In this document: positions 23,740 through 35,177 of the stretch, piece after piece
Position numbering within the stretch: the stretch's first letter is position 1
Layout of the letters: each line of letters starts with the position of its first letter
NCBI GenBank assembly: GCA_025677815.1
Contig: JAIXMP010000027.1
Coordinates: 1-64,000, forward strand
DNA length: 64,000 bases
Source of the DNA: Phascolomyces articulosus
Lineage: Eukaryota; Mucoromycota; Mucoromycetes; Mucorales; Lichtheimiaceae
Direction of reading: 5' to 3'
Program-made: the position numbers and the translations under genes
The notes under the pieces: generated by a model
Told to the model about the DNA's origin: nothing
Databases searched by the model: none
What the model saw: only the letters and a program-made list of their open reading frames with translations

Positions 23740-24315
23740 ATGGAGTACGATCCGCCCTTGTTTGAAGGCACCACTGCTCAGGTAGATTTATATATCTAAT
23801 TTACTCTTACTTTATTAACATGCTAATCATTAGAAAAACGACTTTTATATAGGAACGGCTAATTAATAATGCCACTTCGTTCTTTGTAATGGGCTTTGTG
23901 CTCTTTACGCTTGCAAGTTCAATTGTTCATGGTTTTGGAAAATCACCTGTCCATTTACTCTTTGGTAAAAAAGAATGAAGAACTGTACCTGGTCTGACCT
24001 GCCATTAATAATAACGACATATTTCAATATAACTATATAATATATCATAGGAATAAGCGTTTTAGTATTTGCCTTGTGTTTAAGAAAATTGGTAACTTTT
24101 TTTCTTAGTTTTCTTGAATGAGAGATCATACTATGGATATGGATCATAAAAGTTAATATTTATAATATGGTTTATATTAGATGAAATGGTGGAATATTGG
24201 TGATCTTGATCCAAAATTCAAGTGGGTAATTATTGCTCATGCTGCGTCCTTATCATTGCTATGTGTCGTTGCTAATATTTATATTTGGGCAACACCGAGT
24301 TGTTCCGTATGTTGA
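23740..24315 (+). CDS. small three-helix membrane protein, unknown function
   Basis: Four exons with canonical sites: 23740-23781, 23853-23964, 24051-24091 and 24181-24315; introns of 71, 86 and 89 nt; product 109 aa. All exon phases agree (0, 1, 0), and the total is exactly 110 codons. The protein starts MEYDPPLFEGTTAQERLINN. A first hydrophobic helix follows (FFVMGFVLFTLASSIV), a second (LLFGGISVLVFALCL), a short polar loop (KWWNIGDLDPKFK) and a third helix (VIIAHAASLSLLCVVANIYIW), ending near CSVC. No exon is long enough to be found by ORF length alone. The family is not recognised. It could be an ER or organelle membrane subunit, but nothing in the sequence says which. A T-run (23710-23730) precedes the start. 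Confidence 0.65.
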
Positions 24316-24903
24316 TCATGAGGTATCACCGACTTCATACGTGACAGAAAATACCTTAACATCATCCTCTCTCACTCTATTTATATATATTTAATGATTA
24401 TTATTAATGAATAATTCTAATGGATTGAACAATATAATATATTTTATATCGACATAAACACAGATTATTTTCTTATCTCTATTGACACCTTTTTAATTAT
24501 ATAAAAAAGTAGTTTTTTTATAATGATCCACATTTATCTCCTTTGAATTTTCTAAATATTTTTTCATGTCAAATGCAATTTAGGGAGGAGAAGCAAAGAA
24601 GAACAATAAAATAAAACGAAACAACAAATGGACGTGCAGATAAAAAAGGATGTAAAGTGTATATGATGTGGGAAAGAGAGAGTGGAATGTGTTGGTTTGG
24701 TTATTAGATATGAATAATCATGTGCAGGGAAAGAAGAATGAGGATAAATAATGAGTTGATGAACAAAAAATATAAAAGATTCAAAATGTTACAACAAAAA
24801 AAGAAAGGGGCAGTGTGAGTATGTATATATAAAACAGTGAAAGAAAGAGAAAGGGAAAAGGGAATGAAGTCTATAAAAATGGAGGAAATGAAAATTATGA
24901 AAA
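24316..24903. other. convergent spacer between two genes, no gene seen
   Basis: 3' flanks of the small membrane-protein gene (+) and the SLY41-like gene (-). Purine-rich strips on the + strand (24580-24900) are probably the minus-strand 3' UTR. No RNA gene or repeat was seen. Confidence 0.5.
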
Positions 24904-26737
24904 TTATTGAATCTTTCCTTCCCGATTAGCCCATGTTCCATTCCATCGGTTACTCATCCAAGATTGTATAGAATTGTTGCTATTATTATTATTATTATCA
25001 AATAAAGAACTTGAGGATCCCATGCCAGATGCCGGTGATGAAGATGTTGGTAATACATCCATGGATTTTTCACGAATCTTGGTTTCTCCGCGATCCACAT
25101 CTCGTTTAGCACTTTGATACATCCATAATCCAACAAATGTAAGCATGATACCCAAAGACTGAGCAAAGGACACTTGTTGTCCAAACCAAAGAATACTCAT
25201 TGTGATGACAAAGATACGTTTGACAAGTGATGCAATTGAATAAGTCACTGGTGAAGTCATACTCAATGTTGTAAATGCAAACCAATTTTGAGCAAAATTG
25301 GTTGATCCATTCAATAAAAATAACATGAATAATTGACTGGCACTGACACCGTTCGTTGTCGATGTTGTGTTTAATGATTCCACATAATCACCACTATTAT
25401 TATTGCTAAACAAAAGACCGGCACCATCCGAATAAAACCAAAGGGGAGACATTAAAATAAAGGATAAGAATGAAGAATAAAATAACATATTCATCTTATC
25501 CAATTTGTTTGGATCGCCTTTGCCTAAATTGGCTTCCTTGAAAAGTAATTTCTTGTTGAAGATGTTTTGAGAGACAAATACTAAGCAAGAGAGGAATGCG
25601 CATAATAAACCAATCAAATTGTTCGAGAACGTAAACGTGCACGCCAAAATGACACCCAACGTTAATGGCAATAATGAAATATAGACTTTGAACGTATATC
25701 GTACTTGGAAAACAAAACGATAAAACATGACGGTAAATAAAGGTGCCAATGCCTATTTTTATTACCAAATCAAAAAAAAAATCAGAGTGAGCGTTTGCAT
25801 TTCTTTGCCTTTTTTGAAAGTTAATGACGCACGGATGAAAAAAATAAATAAATAAATTGAATTCTGTATCCAAAAATAGGTTACTTATTACCTTAATCGT
25901 ATGAACTAAACTCACAGGGACTCTACTGATGGCAATACTTGAAAAGACATGACCCACAATCAAAAATACAGCGAGAGGAGCCATGGTTTCCGCAATACGT
26001 CGTGTAGGAGGTCGTATCTGAGTAACACCAAACACCGTAGCAACACCATAACACCACATGGCAACCAAACCAAATTGAATAAATGTCAAAGTAACAGGAA
26101 ATCGAAACATGTTGAGGATTTGTTTACCAGTATTATTGGTCAAAGAAGAAGACATATACCACATACAACAATTCAAGATAAATTTGAGGTTATCGGATAA
26201 TCCAAAATGATGTTGATTATTAGGCATAACATAATTCATCAAGTTTTGGATTGGGTTATTTGTTGTAGTATTTGATGAATCAATATGGTGGGTTGAAAGA
26301 TCTGATTGTACATCAGGGCTACTGTTACCATGATGATGATTTGTAAATATAGATGATAAGTAGCTTTTATTGTTGTTATTATTATTGCTACTGTGAGAGG
26401 TAAATGATTCCGACCGATGATGTTGATGATATGGATGATAGTCATCTGATGATGATTGTAATGGAGGTGTGGGAAGCGATTGTGGCATTTCATCATAGTT
26501 ACTATTTGTTCCTGGTACTAGAGTTGCGCTTGCCCCTCGGTTATATAATTGTTGTTTTCCATTGCCAAAGTAATTGCTTGTAGTTGTTGGGGAAAGTGGC
26601 GATCGGGTATCAAGAGTGGTTGATTCAAGTTGTCGTTTTAATGTCAAGTCTTGCTGTTGTTGTTGATTAAAGCTACCATCGCCAGCGTCGGCAGCAATTA
26701 TTGCAGGTTCATGAGAGACAAGTGTTGCAGCAGGCAT
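24904..26737 (-). CDS. SLY41: triose-phosphate-translocator family carrier, SLY41-like
   Basis: Two exons on the minus strand, 26737-25892 and 25752-24904, with a 139-nt intron; 564 aa. The N-terminal ~180 residues are disordered (poly-Gln, poly-Asn, His-rich). The TPT-type nucleotide-sugar/phosphate translocator fold follows: NLKFILNCCMWYMSSSLTNNTGKQIL, then FPVTLTFIQFGLVAMW, then a conserved-type loop VSLVHTIKALAPLFTVMFYR where the intron splits HTIK|ALAP. Later helices include LLCAFLSCLVFVSQNIFNKK, TNFAQNWFAFTTLSMTSPVTYSIASLVKR and LGIMLTFVGLWMYQSAKRD. SPVTYSIASLVKRIFVI is the family hallmark near the C-terminus. Yeast SLY41 is an ER membrane protein that suppresses loss of the Rab GTPase YPT1; its exact cargo is less settled. 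The C-terminal tail is Asn/Ser-rich. It is divergent from the helicase gene. Confidence 0.88.
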
Positions 26738-27591
26738 TTGTCAATCTTGAAAGGGCAAAAAAAAAAGTTCTGGAAAATAATAATAAGAAACCAGGAAAAA
26801 AAAGCCTTTTTGGAAAAACTACTACAATTACACCGCCTTCGTCGGACGATCGACCAGTGTAGATTAAAACAAAAGCGGCGACCTAAAATGATTTTGTAGA
26901 TTAAAGAAAAAAAATATATATTGTTTGTTTGCTCTGATCAAAAAGATAATAATCAAAATGATAAAAAAGGAGCAGATGGAATTATTAGTATAATAAGTAA
27001 TATTCTTCATTTAATTAATGAATTTATAAACTTATATTTATATAAAGGAGATCGTCAGTTTTTTTTTGTTATTTCTATTAGATTATTATCAGTTAGTTGT
27101 GTCATTTTATTGTGCTGTCTACCTTATATTACATATAGTAAAGCAACCATACTTCTCATTATTGTGTTACCATATGGAATGAACATCTAACTGAATAATG
27201 ATCTGTACCATTATCATATTAGATATTAGGCTAAAGAACATGATAATGATGATAATGGGATGATATACTCCTCATATTCTTTCTTTTATTTTCCCTGAAC
27301 ATCAAGGAGTACCTTAAGTTGAATAATAATAATTCTATATATATCTTTTTAAATAGAAAGGGCCTATCAAGTTTGTAAATATGTACATATGCTACTATGG
27401 TATATGAGCTATTTACAGGATTGTAATAAGTTACTCGATCTACTTGATATGCAATTTTCATGTTACACATTGAGTCGCTACATAAAAACTAAAATTACGC
27501 ATTTTCAATTCTGTTTATACCATTTTGATACCAAACACAACTTTTAAGTACGCGTAGAAAAAAAAAAAAGAGGAACATTGAATAGCATAAA
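26738..27591. promoter_or_regulatory. divergent intergenic region (SLY41-like / HCS1-like)
   Basis: About 850 bp between two divergent start codons, so it must hold both promoters. No open frame in it looks real (the + frame 26921-27190 is AT-driven). An A-rich tract lies directly before the helicase ATG (27560-27570). No specific binding site can be claimed. Confidence 0.45.
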
Positions 27592-30585
27592 ATGGAAGAC
27601 TTTATCAATCACCAGATCAATCTCGTTGAAACAGAGAGGAAAGTCGATTTTGAGGAAACCTCGAAAATGTTGTCCATGTTTTCTCCCATACAACTTCAAA
27701 AACGTGGTATAGCTTTAGTCAATCTTAAAGTGTCAGGTATATATGTCATTTTATGCAAAAAATAAAAACGAGTAAAGAGTATAAAGGCATTAAATTTTCA
27801 TCTATATAGGCATGCGGACGGGTCTTGGAGGAAAAAGGTAATAATAACCCGTGTCATTGTTCTTGTCATTTGAATTAGGAGTTAACTGACACAATGCATT
27901 ATATAAAGTTTGATCGATCTCGAATTAGGGAATGCCACCAAAGGTGATTCAGGAACGTTTCCACCTCATAAAATAACCTCGGGAGATATTGTTGGATTGG
28001 ATGAATATAAAAAGGATAAACAAACCAAAAAAGTGATTGGATCAGAGTATTCAGGTGTTGTACTTCGTGCGTCTGATACAAAGATCACTGTAGCATTAGG
28101 TCATGATATAGAATTACCTCAAGAAGTACAGGAACGTTGTGTATGGTAAAGTTTGTTTTTGAGAATAAAATTTAGGAAACATGATATAAATACACTCTAT
28201 TTTCTCTGTTCTATTATATTGACAGCAAATTCTTTATTACAGTGTGAAGCTTGCGAACAATATAACTTATAATCGGTAAGTTTTCAATATATTTTATATA
28301 AGAAGGAAAAAAAAGTGAATGTTATAAGAAGTAACTGGATGATATTTTGGTTTCAAGAATGCTGAAAGCATTGGAACAGTTAAAATTCACAGCACCTGAT
28401 AATTTAATACAAGTATTACTCAATCAGCGTGCACCAAGTACTCCACAAGATATACCATCAATCGATTTCCTTGATGATACTTTGAATGACTCCCAAAAAA
28501 ATGCTGTTCGTTTTGCTTTGGAAGCAAATGAACTTGCACTTGTTCATGGTCCACCAGGTATATAAATATAAAGAATAGAGACGAATTCTTCTTTATTGTT
28601 ATTTTTATTTTTTTTTTTGCTAATGATATATACAATTTCATTTCATTTTATCTATAGGGGTAAAGATCTAGTTCAAAATAAGTTTAAAGCCTTTTGTTTT
28701 TTTACATAAGAAACTGATGATAAAAGGTGACATTATAAAATATATAGACTGGCAAGACATATACGCTTGTAGAAATTATTCGACAATTGGCTGTTGTTCA
28801 AAAGAAAAAAGTATTAGTATGTGGGCCATCTAATATTTCTGTCGGTAAGTTAAGATATATTTATGCGGGATGGGGTGGTTGAAAGAAGTAACTATATATA
28901 TAAAAAAACTAATAAACAACTTATTCATATTGTTCCTGGTATATTGGATATATGTACGATGTAGATAATTTGGTAGAACGTTTAGCAAAACATAAAATGA
29001 ATCTTGTTCGTGTTGGCCATCCTGCTAGAATTTTACCTACCGTTTTGGAACACTCCCTTGATATTATTACTCGAACATGTGATTCTGGAAAAATTGTCGC
29101 AGATGTACGTCGAGAAATGGACGATACATTGAACAAGATCAGTAAATGTAAACGACGTGCTGAACGACGTGAACTATATGGTCTATTAAAAGATCTTCGA
29201 AAGGATTATCGTGCAAGAGAACGAAAAGTATTGGATGAAGTGATGATGGGTGCCGAAGTGCTTATTTCTACATTAAACGGGTAAGAATAAATCAAAAAGG
29301 AGGGGGTCATCATCTTAGATTGGTTTTCATGATTTCATTGGTTGGGTGTTAATATATATATATATATATATATATATCTAGTTGTGGAAGCAAGAGTATG
29401 TTAAAGCATGAATTTGATGTAGTGATTATTGGTAAGTTGATAAACAAGAAAAAAAAATGTACTTGGCAAATAAGTACTTGAGAAAAAACGAATACAACCT
29501 GACAAAAAAGAGCCTACTAGATGAAGCAACACAGGCACTTGAAGCAGAATGTTGGATTGCTTTACTCAAAGGCAAAAAGGCAATTTTGGTAATTGTATAA
29601 AATAAGATTATTTATAAAAATATTGACGTTATTTTCTTCTGTACTGATAAGGACGCCATTTCTAAATGAATTATGCTAGGCCGGGGATCATTTACAATTA
29701 CCACCTACAGTCAAAACTCCTATTTCCTTGAATAAAAAGAAACCCAAAGGCATGTCTACCGATACAGATCTTAGCACCACCCTTTTCGACCGGCTTCTCA
29801 GCATGTACAAGAGTAAAAATATCAAACGGATGCTTGTAGTTCAATATCGTATGCATCAAAAAATCATGGAATTCAGCTCCAAGGAACTTTATGGCAACCA
29901 ATTAGTGGCGGATGCAAGTGTGGCTGAACATTTGTTGGCTGACATGCCAGATGTCACAGCTTCTGAAAACACTGAAGTACCTGTTGTCATGATGGATACC
30001 AGCGATACAGGTGTTGGTCATGAAATTGTGGATGATGCACGTGATAATGGAGAACAAAGTAGAGCCAATGAATTAGAAGTCGAATTGGCAGTCAATCATA
30101 TTCAACAACTTTTGGATGATGGTCTTTTACAAGAACATATTGGTGTCATTACACCTTATGCCTTCCAAGTCACTCATCTAATACGCGCAATTCGTGAACA
30201 ATGGCCTGCTATTGAGGTTGGTACTGTCGATGGATTTCAAGGGCGTGAAAAAGAAGCAATTATATTATCATTGGTCAGATCCAATGATGAAGGCGAGATT
30301 GGCTTTTTGGCTGAAAAGAGACGTTTAAATGGTAAGGGAATGGATGTATTTTTTATTATTATCATTGAAGATACAAAAGTTATGATATTCATCGTGACCC
30401 AAAAAAATGATGTTTTTTTAGTGGCAATGACACGTCCTAAGCGGCATTTATGTGTTATTTGTGATTCTGAGACTCTTTCTGGTATCAAGGCTAAAGCAAG
30501 TAGAATGGATGGTGGCTTTTTACGTCGCTGGATGGATTGGTTAAGTGAAGAATCTGATTTGAGATTCAGTGAACAATGTGTTTAA
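27592..30585 (+). CDS. HCS1: SF1B DNA/RNA helicase, HCS1/IGHMBP2 (SMUBP-2) family
   Basis: Twelve exons: 27592-27736, 27810-27837, 27909-28145, 28243-28275, 28358-28557, 28658-28659, 28748-28844, 28965-29280, 29382-29431, 29521-29588, 29680-30331 and 30422-30585; 663 aa, close to yeast Hcs1. This is an ATP-dependent 5'-3' helicase of the UPF1-like group. N-terminal family block: TGLGGKSLIDLELGN, PPHKITSGDIVGL. Motif Q/I: LNDSQKNAVRFAL and HGPPGTGKT. Ia: VCGPSNISVDNL. II: VVIIDEATQ. III: GDHLQLPPT. IV: QYRMHQKI. V: TVDGFQGREKEAIILS. VI: VAMTRPKRHLCV. All are present. The R3H and AN1 domains of the human protein are absent, as in the yeast protein. Gly of the P-loop needs a 2-nt exon (28658-28659). 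The last intron (30332-30421) is 90 nt with no stop, so retention would add 30 residues before motif VI. Confidence 0.93.
28658..28659 (+). other. inferred 2-nt microexon (GG) inside the helicase P-loop codon
   Basis: The upstream exon ends CCA CCA G before a GT donor at 28558. The next exon begins ACT GGC AAG at 28748. Direct joining breaks the frame and soon hits a stop. Between them TATCTATAG|GG|GTAAAG gives a perfect acceptor and donor separated by only GG; including it restores GGG and GPPGTGKT. The flanking introns are 100 and 88 nt, normal here, each with a branch-like site (GCTAATG, CTGATG). The rival reading is one 188-nt intron with a non-canonical AT-AG border starting at 28560. 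Confidence 0.65.
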
Positions 30586-31115
30586 AAAAAATAAAAGGAG
30601 AAAATTGTATTGTATTATACAAATGCGATCCTGCTGAAAGAAAAAGGAGTTTGTTATTATATTTAATGTTTCTATGTGTTATATAGATTTGTTGTTATAT
30701 GCAACAGGTTATATTAACGAGAGAACAATAATGATAGTAATTGATACAAAGATGAACCATGTAGCAAAATTAAAGTCATTTGAATTGCCCTCAGGTTTGA
30801 TGAGGAAAATCTTTGTGAAAGTGCCTAAATTGCATTAATTAAAAGTTTTTTTTTTATATAAACAGTCCAAGTAAATAGTAGCAAGTGCTATTATTTCTAT
30901 GTGAACTGCACTCGAAATAACCGATGAAAGAAGAGTAATAAGAGAAAAGAGGAGAATAAGCATATGGTACATTTAGTGGATGATGATGATAATTGATACA
31001 TTTGGTATCATCATATGATACTATTGTTATTAGATTAACCTCTGTATGAAATACAGTGTGAGTCAACAAAAATTCAAAATAATTAAATGGGAAAATTGTG
31101 CATGTATAATGTACT
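30586..31115. other. convergent spacer, no gene seen
   Basis: Contains the helicase 3' UTR and the 3' flank of the coiled-coil gene on the other strand. Short frames only. Confidence 0.5.
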
Positions 31116-31974
31116 TTAATAAAAATATGGATCATATTCTGGTAAATCTACAACCAAGGAACCCGTTGGTGGGGGATGATGGTGTAAAGTAGTAATATTG
31201 GTAAGGATATGGCGCAGATGGATATGTAAATCCTCTGGACAACTGGGTTTGGGTAACAATTGCTGTTGTCTTTTTTGAGTGGATGATACATCTCGAACTG
31301 TATCCACTAATCCATACACTTCCTGTAACTATATAAGATATGTTAATACCCTTTTGTTTCAATCTTTTATCAAATATCACACGTGAAAAGCATCTTCTTT
31401 TCAAATACAAAACAAATAAATAAAGCATTTTTTTAATACCTCGCGTTGTTCTTGGTGACGAGCCTGTTTTTGGCGTGACACCTCCTGCTGTAACTATTGC
31501 ATATATTTATCTGCAAGTATGAGATGATACACGTTTTTTTATTATTATTTCGAATAGAATTTATTTTTTTAATATTACCTTGATGATTTCTTCATTAGCT
31601 CGTTCCGCTTGTTCTTCCAAATATTCATTTCTACGACGTTCTTCAGCATATAGATTTTGTAAAGCTTCAATAGCTAAACGATGAATATCAATCAATGATT
31701 TTGATTGTTGCTGAGGAGAGCAAGATAATGAAGATGGGGATGGTTCGGAAACGGATCGTAAATAAGTAACTCGTTGTTGACTTTTTAAATGATGTTGTGC
31801 TTGATCAATATTTCCAAAACACGTTTGTAAACGATGGGTTGTCGAATCATCCAATAAAGGTGTCACGGCAGCAGTATTGAACTTTTCATCATCTGTAATG
31901 GAAGATGAAGGTGGAGAAGGTGGAGGAATAATTTTTTGATGGTGATGATGGTGTGTTCGTTGTTGGTAATCCAT
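31116..31974 (-). CDS. small coiled-coil protein, unknown function
   Basis: Three exons on the minus strand: 31974-31579, 31493-31440 and 31328-31116; 220 aa, all phase 0. The N-terminus is polar and disordered, with a His run (THHHHHQK) and Pro/Ser tracts. A predicted coiled coil spans about residues 100-165: IHRLAIEALQNLYAEERRRN, EQAERANEEIIK, then LQQEVSRQKQARHQEQRE and LQEVYGLVDTVRDVSS. The C-terminus (LVVDLPEYDPYFY) is aromatic and acidic. The middle exon is 54 nt and encodes only coiled-coil residues, so skipping it would keep the frame. No family is recognised; it is probably a scaffold or adaptor, a weak inference. An earlier in-frame start exists upstream, but its product would begin with an AT-bias hydrophobic stretch, and the chosen ATG lies about 100 nt from a TATA box. 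Confidence 0.7.
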
Positions 31975-32074
31975 TGAGCAGGGTATAATAATAAAAGTGT
32001 GAATGGGTATAAAGATGAAAGAAGAAGAAGAAAAGAAAAGAAAAAACAGAAGCAAAGAAAGAGAATCGGATTGT

Positions 32075-32085
32075 CCTTTTATATA
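32075..32085 (-). promoter_or_regulatory. TATA box of the coiled-coil gene
   Basis: TATATAAAAGG on the minus strand, about 100 nt upstream of the ATG at 31974. It is the best TATA match in this spacer. Confidence 0.5.
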
Positions 32086-32880
32086 CAAAATAAATCTGAC
32101 ACACAACAAACATTTTGAAGCACTCAACCATCCTTCTTTTTTTTTTGTGCGTGTATAAAGATGGATATAATTGATTTTTTTTTTACAGACCCGGGCTCTT
32201 TACTTTTTAGTTATAATGAAAGTGATTCTTCTCTCTTATTGTAAATATACAAGTGAGAACGGAGGCAATTATATTGGGGGTGGGGTAATAACAGGGGGAG
32301 AGGAAGTATAAGTATATATATATATTCATTTATATAATAATAATATCAGCATGCAGACACAACAACACACGATGCATATTTTGCAGATATAGTTTACATT
32401 CCCCGGTTTTCCTTTTGTGTGTAGTGCTAAGTAAACTAGCTAAATAAACCAGTAATATCGACAGAGAAGCTTTTATATATCCAGTCCATGTTGGTATAAT
32501 TCATCAATAATACATGTACATTTCATTGTTTTGTTGTTCCGCAGTTCCATTTTATAACTATAAACAAATAGCAATGGTTTATTAATGTTGGTATGGATAC
32601 TATCTTTTCCCGATGATGATGGAAAATATGTGATAGATGTGATCTGAAACGCGAAGCACAAAATCTTTTTTTTTCCTCGTTTGTGTTCCATAACATTTCC
32701 TAATAAATTCTTTTTGTGGTTTTTTTAAAAAAAGTAATACAATATGATCGATTCCTTAGTGATGGTTTGTTAGAGTAAACAGATAATTATGATATGAAAC
32801 AAGAAGAATTTACCATGATCATGAAGAAGAATTTTACCTTTGTGCCCATTACTATCTGCAACTATTTGTTAAATGACGAC

Positions 32881-32921
<41 letters not shown>

Positions 32922-33419
32922 AAGAGGGGCTTAGAAGAAAAAAAAAAGTAGGAGGCACCCTGTTGTTTTTTATCATTTTGTAAAGAATAATGTTTATTTA
33001 TCGGATGTTTCGGTATCTATCCAGTTTAGTTGTTGCTTATTCTCTCTCTTGGCAGCACAGACGTTTTTGGTTCCACCATCAACAACAACAATAACAAGAA
33101 GCAACTTTTATTAGGGTTTAATTTTACCAAATACTGCTGTTCATGATAGATGGTGGTACATACATTTCTTTTTCTTTTTTGTCAAAACCATGTTTTCTTA
33201 AAAAAAAAAAGACTTTAGTGTCCTTGAATTGTCTTATTAGAAAAAGATATCGGAAATAGTACGTGCTCGCTTTTTGTATGCGTAGCTTAGATCTGGGTTT
33301 TTTTTTTTTTGCTATGCATCAACTTCATATTTATGCAGGTGGTTATGTATTATTCGTAATGATGACTTTATATATCAATAATAGTATTTACAAGTGAAAA
33401 AAAGATAGTCTATTATTAT
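32086..33419. other. intergenic, no gene; TA microsatellite
   Basis: AT-rich spacer between two minus-strand genes. A (TA)n run lies at 32886-32918. The minus frame at 32473-32691 is not convincing. The part next to 33419 is the 3' flank of the lyase gene. Confidence 0.5.
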
Positions 33420-35177
33420 TTATCTGGTACTTCTATGAAGTACTTTGTTAAAGATGGCCTTTGCTTTATTGCCTTTGCTGTCATTATTGTTGTCGTTCTC
33501 GTTAATAACTTCTCCACCGCCAGCACTATTGGTACTATTACATGTATTATTTGTTTTGCTGCTGATACTTGGCTTACATTCTCTTTGTGGAGTTGGGAGT
33601 TGTGTTTCATTTTCATCTCTAAACCATAATCGAGAAATGGCTTGTTTGGGTCCACAGTAAGTATCCGCATCCTTGCAATTGCGTGCCATCTCCAAGAATT
33701 TTGCATAGCACTGGTCTTTGGTATCTCCATAACGACTTTTCACAATTTCTACTGTTCGTATACCTTCGGTCATATTTTCTTTGGTATCCTCTTTACAAAA
33801 CCCGACCATGAAAGTTGTTGCCAAAGGGATCAATTTTTGTTGTTGATACACATTGCAGCACCCAGCATCTAGACCCAACTCGGCAAGATAAATAGCTCCA
33901 TGCAAATTGAATTCCAAATAGTGAAAAGGACGCGTGCGTGTTACTTCCAAAGGTTGGTTACCTGTTTTTGCATCGATCTGAGTTGGAAGCATCTTATTGT
34001 AGTAATTTTCAATGGTCTTTTTTGCTGACTCACAATAAACTTGTCCTTCTGGACGAAGGAATTGTTGGATGACAGCCACTTGAACAATATAGAATGTGTG
34101 ATGATTGTTTTTCATGGCAGCTTCTTCTTGGCCAATAGGACTTTCTAGGAGCCAACGTAGGTAATCTGTAAACCATAGATGAACTGGATGAAGGACTGTA
34201 TTGTATCCTTCGTAATCCTTTAATAAAGGTAAAATATTGGCAACCGTAGCCAAACTTTATATATATATATATATATGAACTTTAGATTAATACCATTACT
34301 TAACATATGTTTGTATATTCTTAGTGAGATATAAAATAAAATTTCATACAAGCGAGTACTGATGATGCCTTCACCACGTCCTATACCCGTTGGATTATTG
34401 ATGCCTCGAACCACTTGACCATAATTCACATGTGGATTCATTCTTGTATCATTACTGACAAAGAAAGTATCAATTAAAGTTATAGCATGAGCAGCATATT
34501 CGGGTTTACCCAACAAATAATAACCCAAACAAAGATAGATCAGATTTTCTGCAAGTGCTTCAAGCTGGGATTGGTCTTTTACATCACTGCAATCTATATC
34601 AGCGTAAAAAAAAAATCAGTGCCCCCCAATTTTTGCATAAATTTGTCTTTTTGGTTGATCGATTTTTATACGCTGATTAACCCATAATAGTAATTAATTC
34701 CATTACCTGGATTACGTTTCCCATCACGACGAACATATGCTACTTTCCCTTGTTTTTCTTCCTAATCAATATTTTTATATCCATGTTGGTTTTTAATAAA
34801 TGAATAGTTTTTATACATTCTTTTCATAGATTTAAAAATGAAGTATATTATATATTTACCGGCCACCAATATCTATTTTTTTGTGAAGTTGCGATATAAA
34901 AAATCCATTAATTGAACACTTTGTATTTTCTTTAAAAAAAAAGAATGCCTTACGGTGCATAGCTTAAAAAGTCGCGTGGATCACCACTAGCTGCAATATG
35001 CGGAGCACATTTTCCTGTTGTGATACTAAAGGGTCCTTTCTTTAATGAACCCTGTGCAAGTTTACGTAAACTTTCATAAGCTTCTTGATATTCCCCTTTA
35101 GATGCATTTTTATTTTGTCGTAATTCAGCAAGTCGACGTAAATGAATATATTCAATTTCTGGTTTTTTGGGACCCAT
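33420..35177 (-). CDS. alginate-lyase-family (PF05426-type) polysaccharide lyase
   Basis: Five exons on the minus strand: 35177-34954, 34872-34860 (13 nt), 34761-34707, 34593-34350 and 34254-33420; 456 aa. Family landmarks: SGDPRDFLSYAPYWWP near the start (the tiny exon supplies YWWP), YVRRDGKRNPD, YAAHAITLIDTFF, MNPHVNYGQVVRG, RGEGIISTR, the catalytic-type NNHHTFY, and RTRPFHYLEFNLHGAIYLA, which carries the usual Arg/Tyr region. Such enzymes cleave uronic-acid polymers by beta-elimination; the substrate (alginate, glucuronan or other) cannot be told. No signal peptide is visible at the chosen start, which is unusual for the family, so an extra upstream exon is possible. The C-terminal tail is Asn/Asp-rich and basic. 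The last intron's acceptor follows a TA repeat (34259-34276 region). Confidence 0.85.
34860..34872 (-). other. 13-nt microexon of the lyase gene
   Basis: Bounded by AAAAATAG acceptor and GTAAAT donor; it encodes (P)YWWP, the continuation expected for the family after SYAP. Without it the frame is lost. Confidence 0.75.

Noticed and set aside
24904..25749. Separate 281-aa transporter gene starting at an internal Met
   Set aside because: The frame continues upstream through a canonical acceptor to the first exon of the SLY41-like carrier; the internal Met is not the start.
29728..30585. Single long ORF as a complete helicase C-terminal gene
   Set aside because: It runs through an intron (30332-30421) and lacks the upstream helicase motifs; it is the last two exons of the HCS1-like gene.
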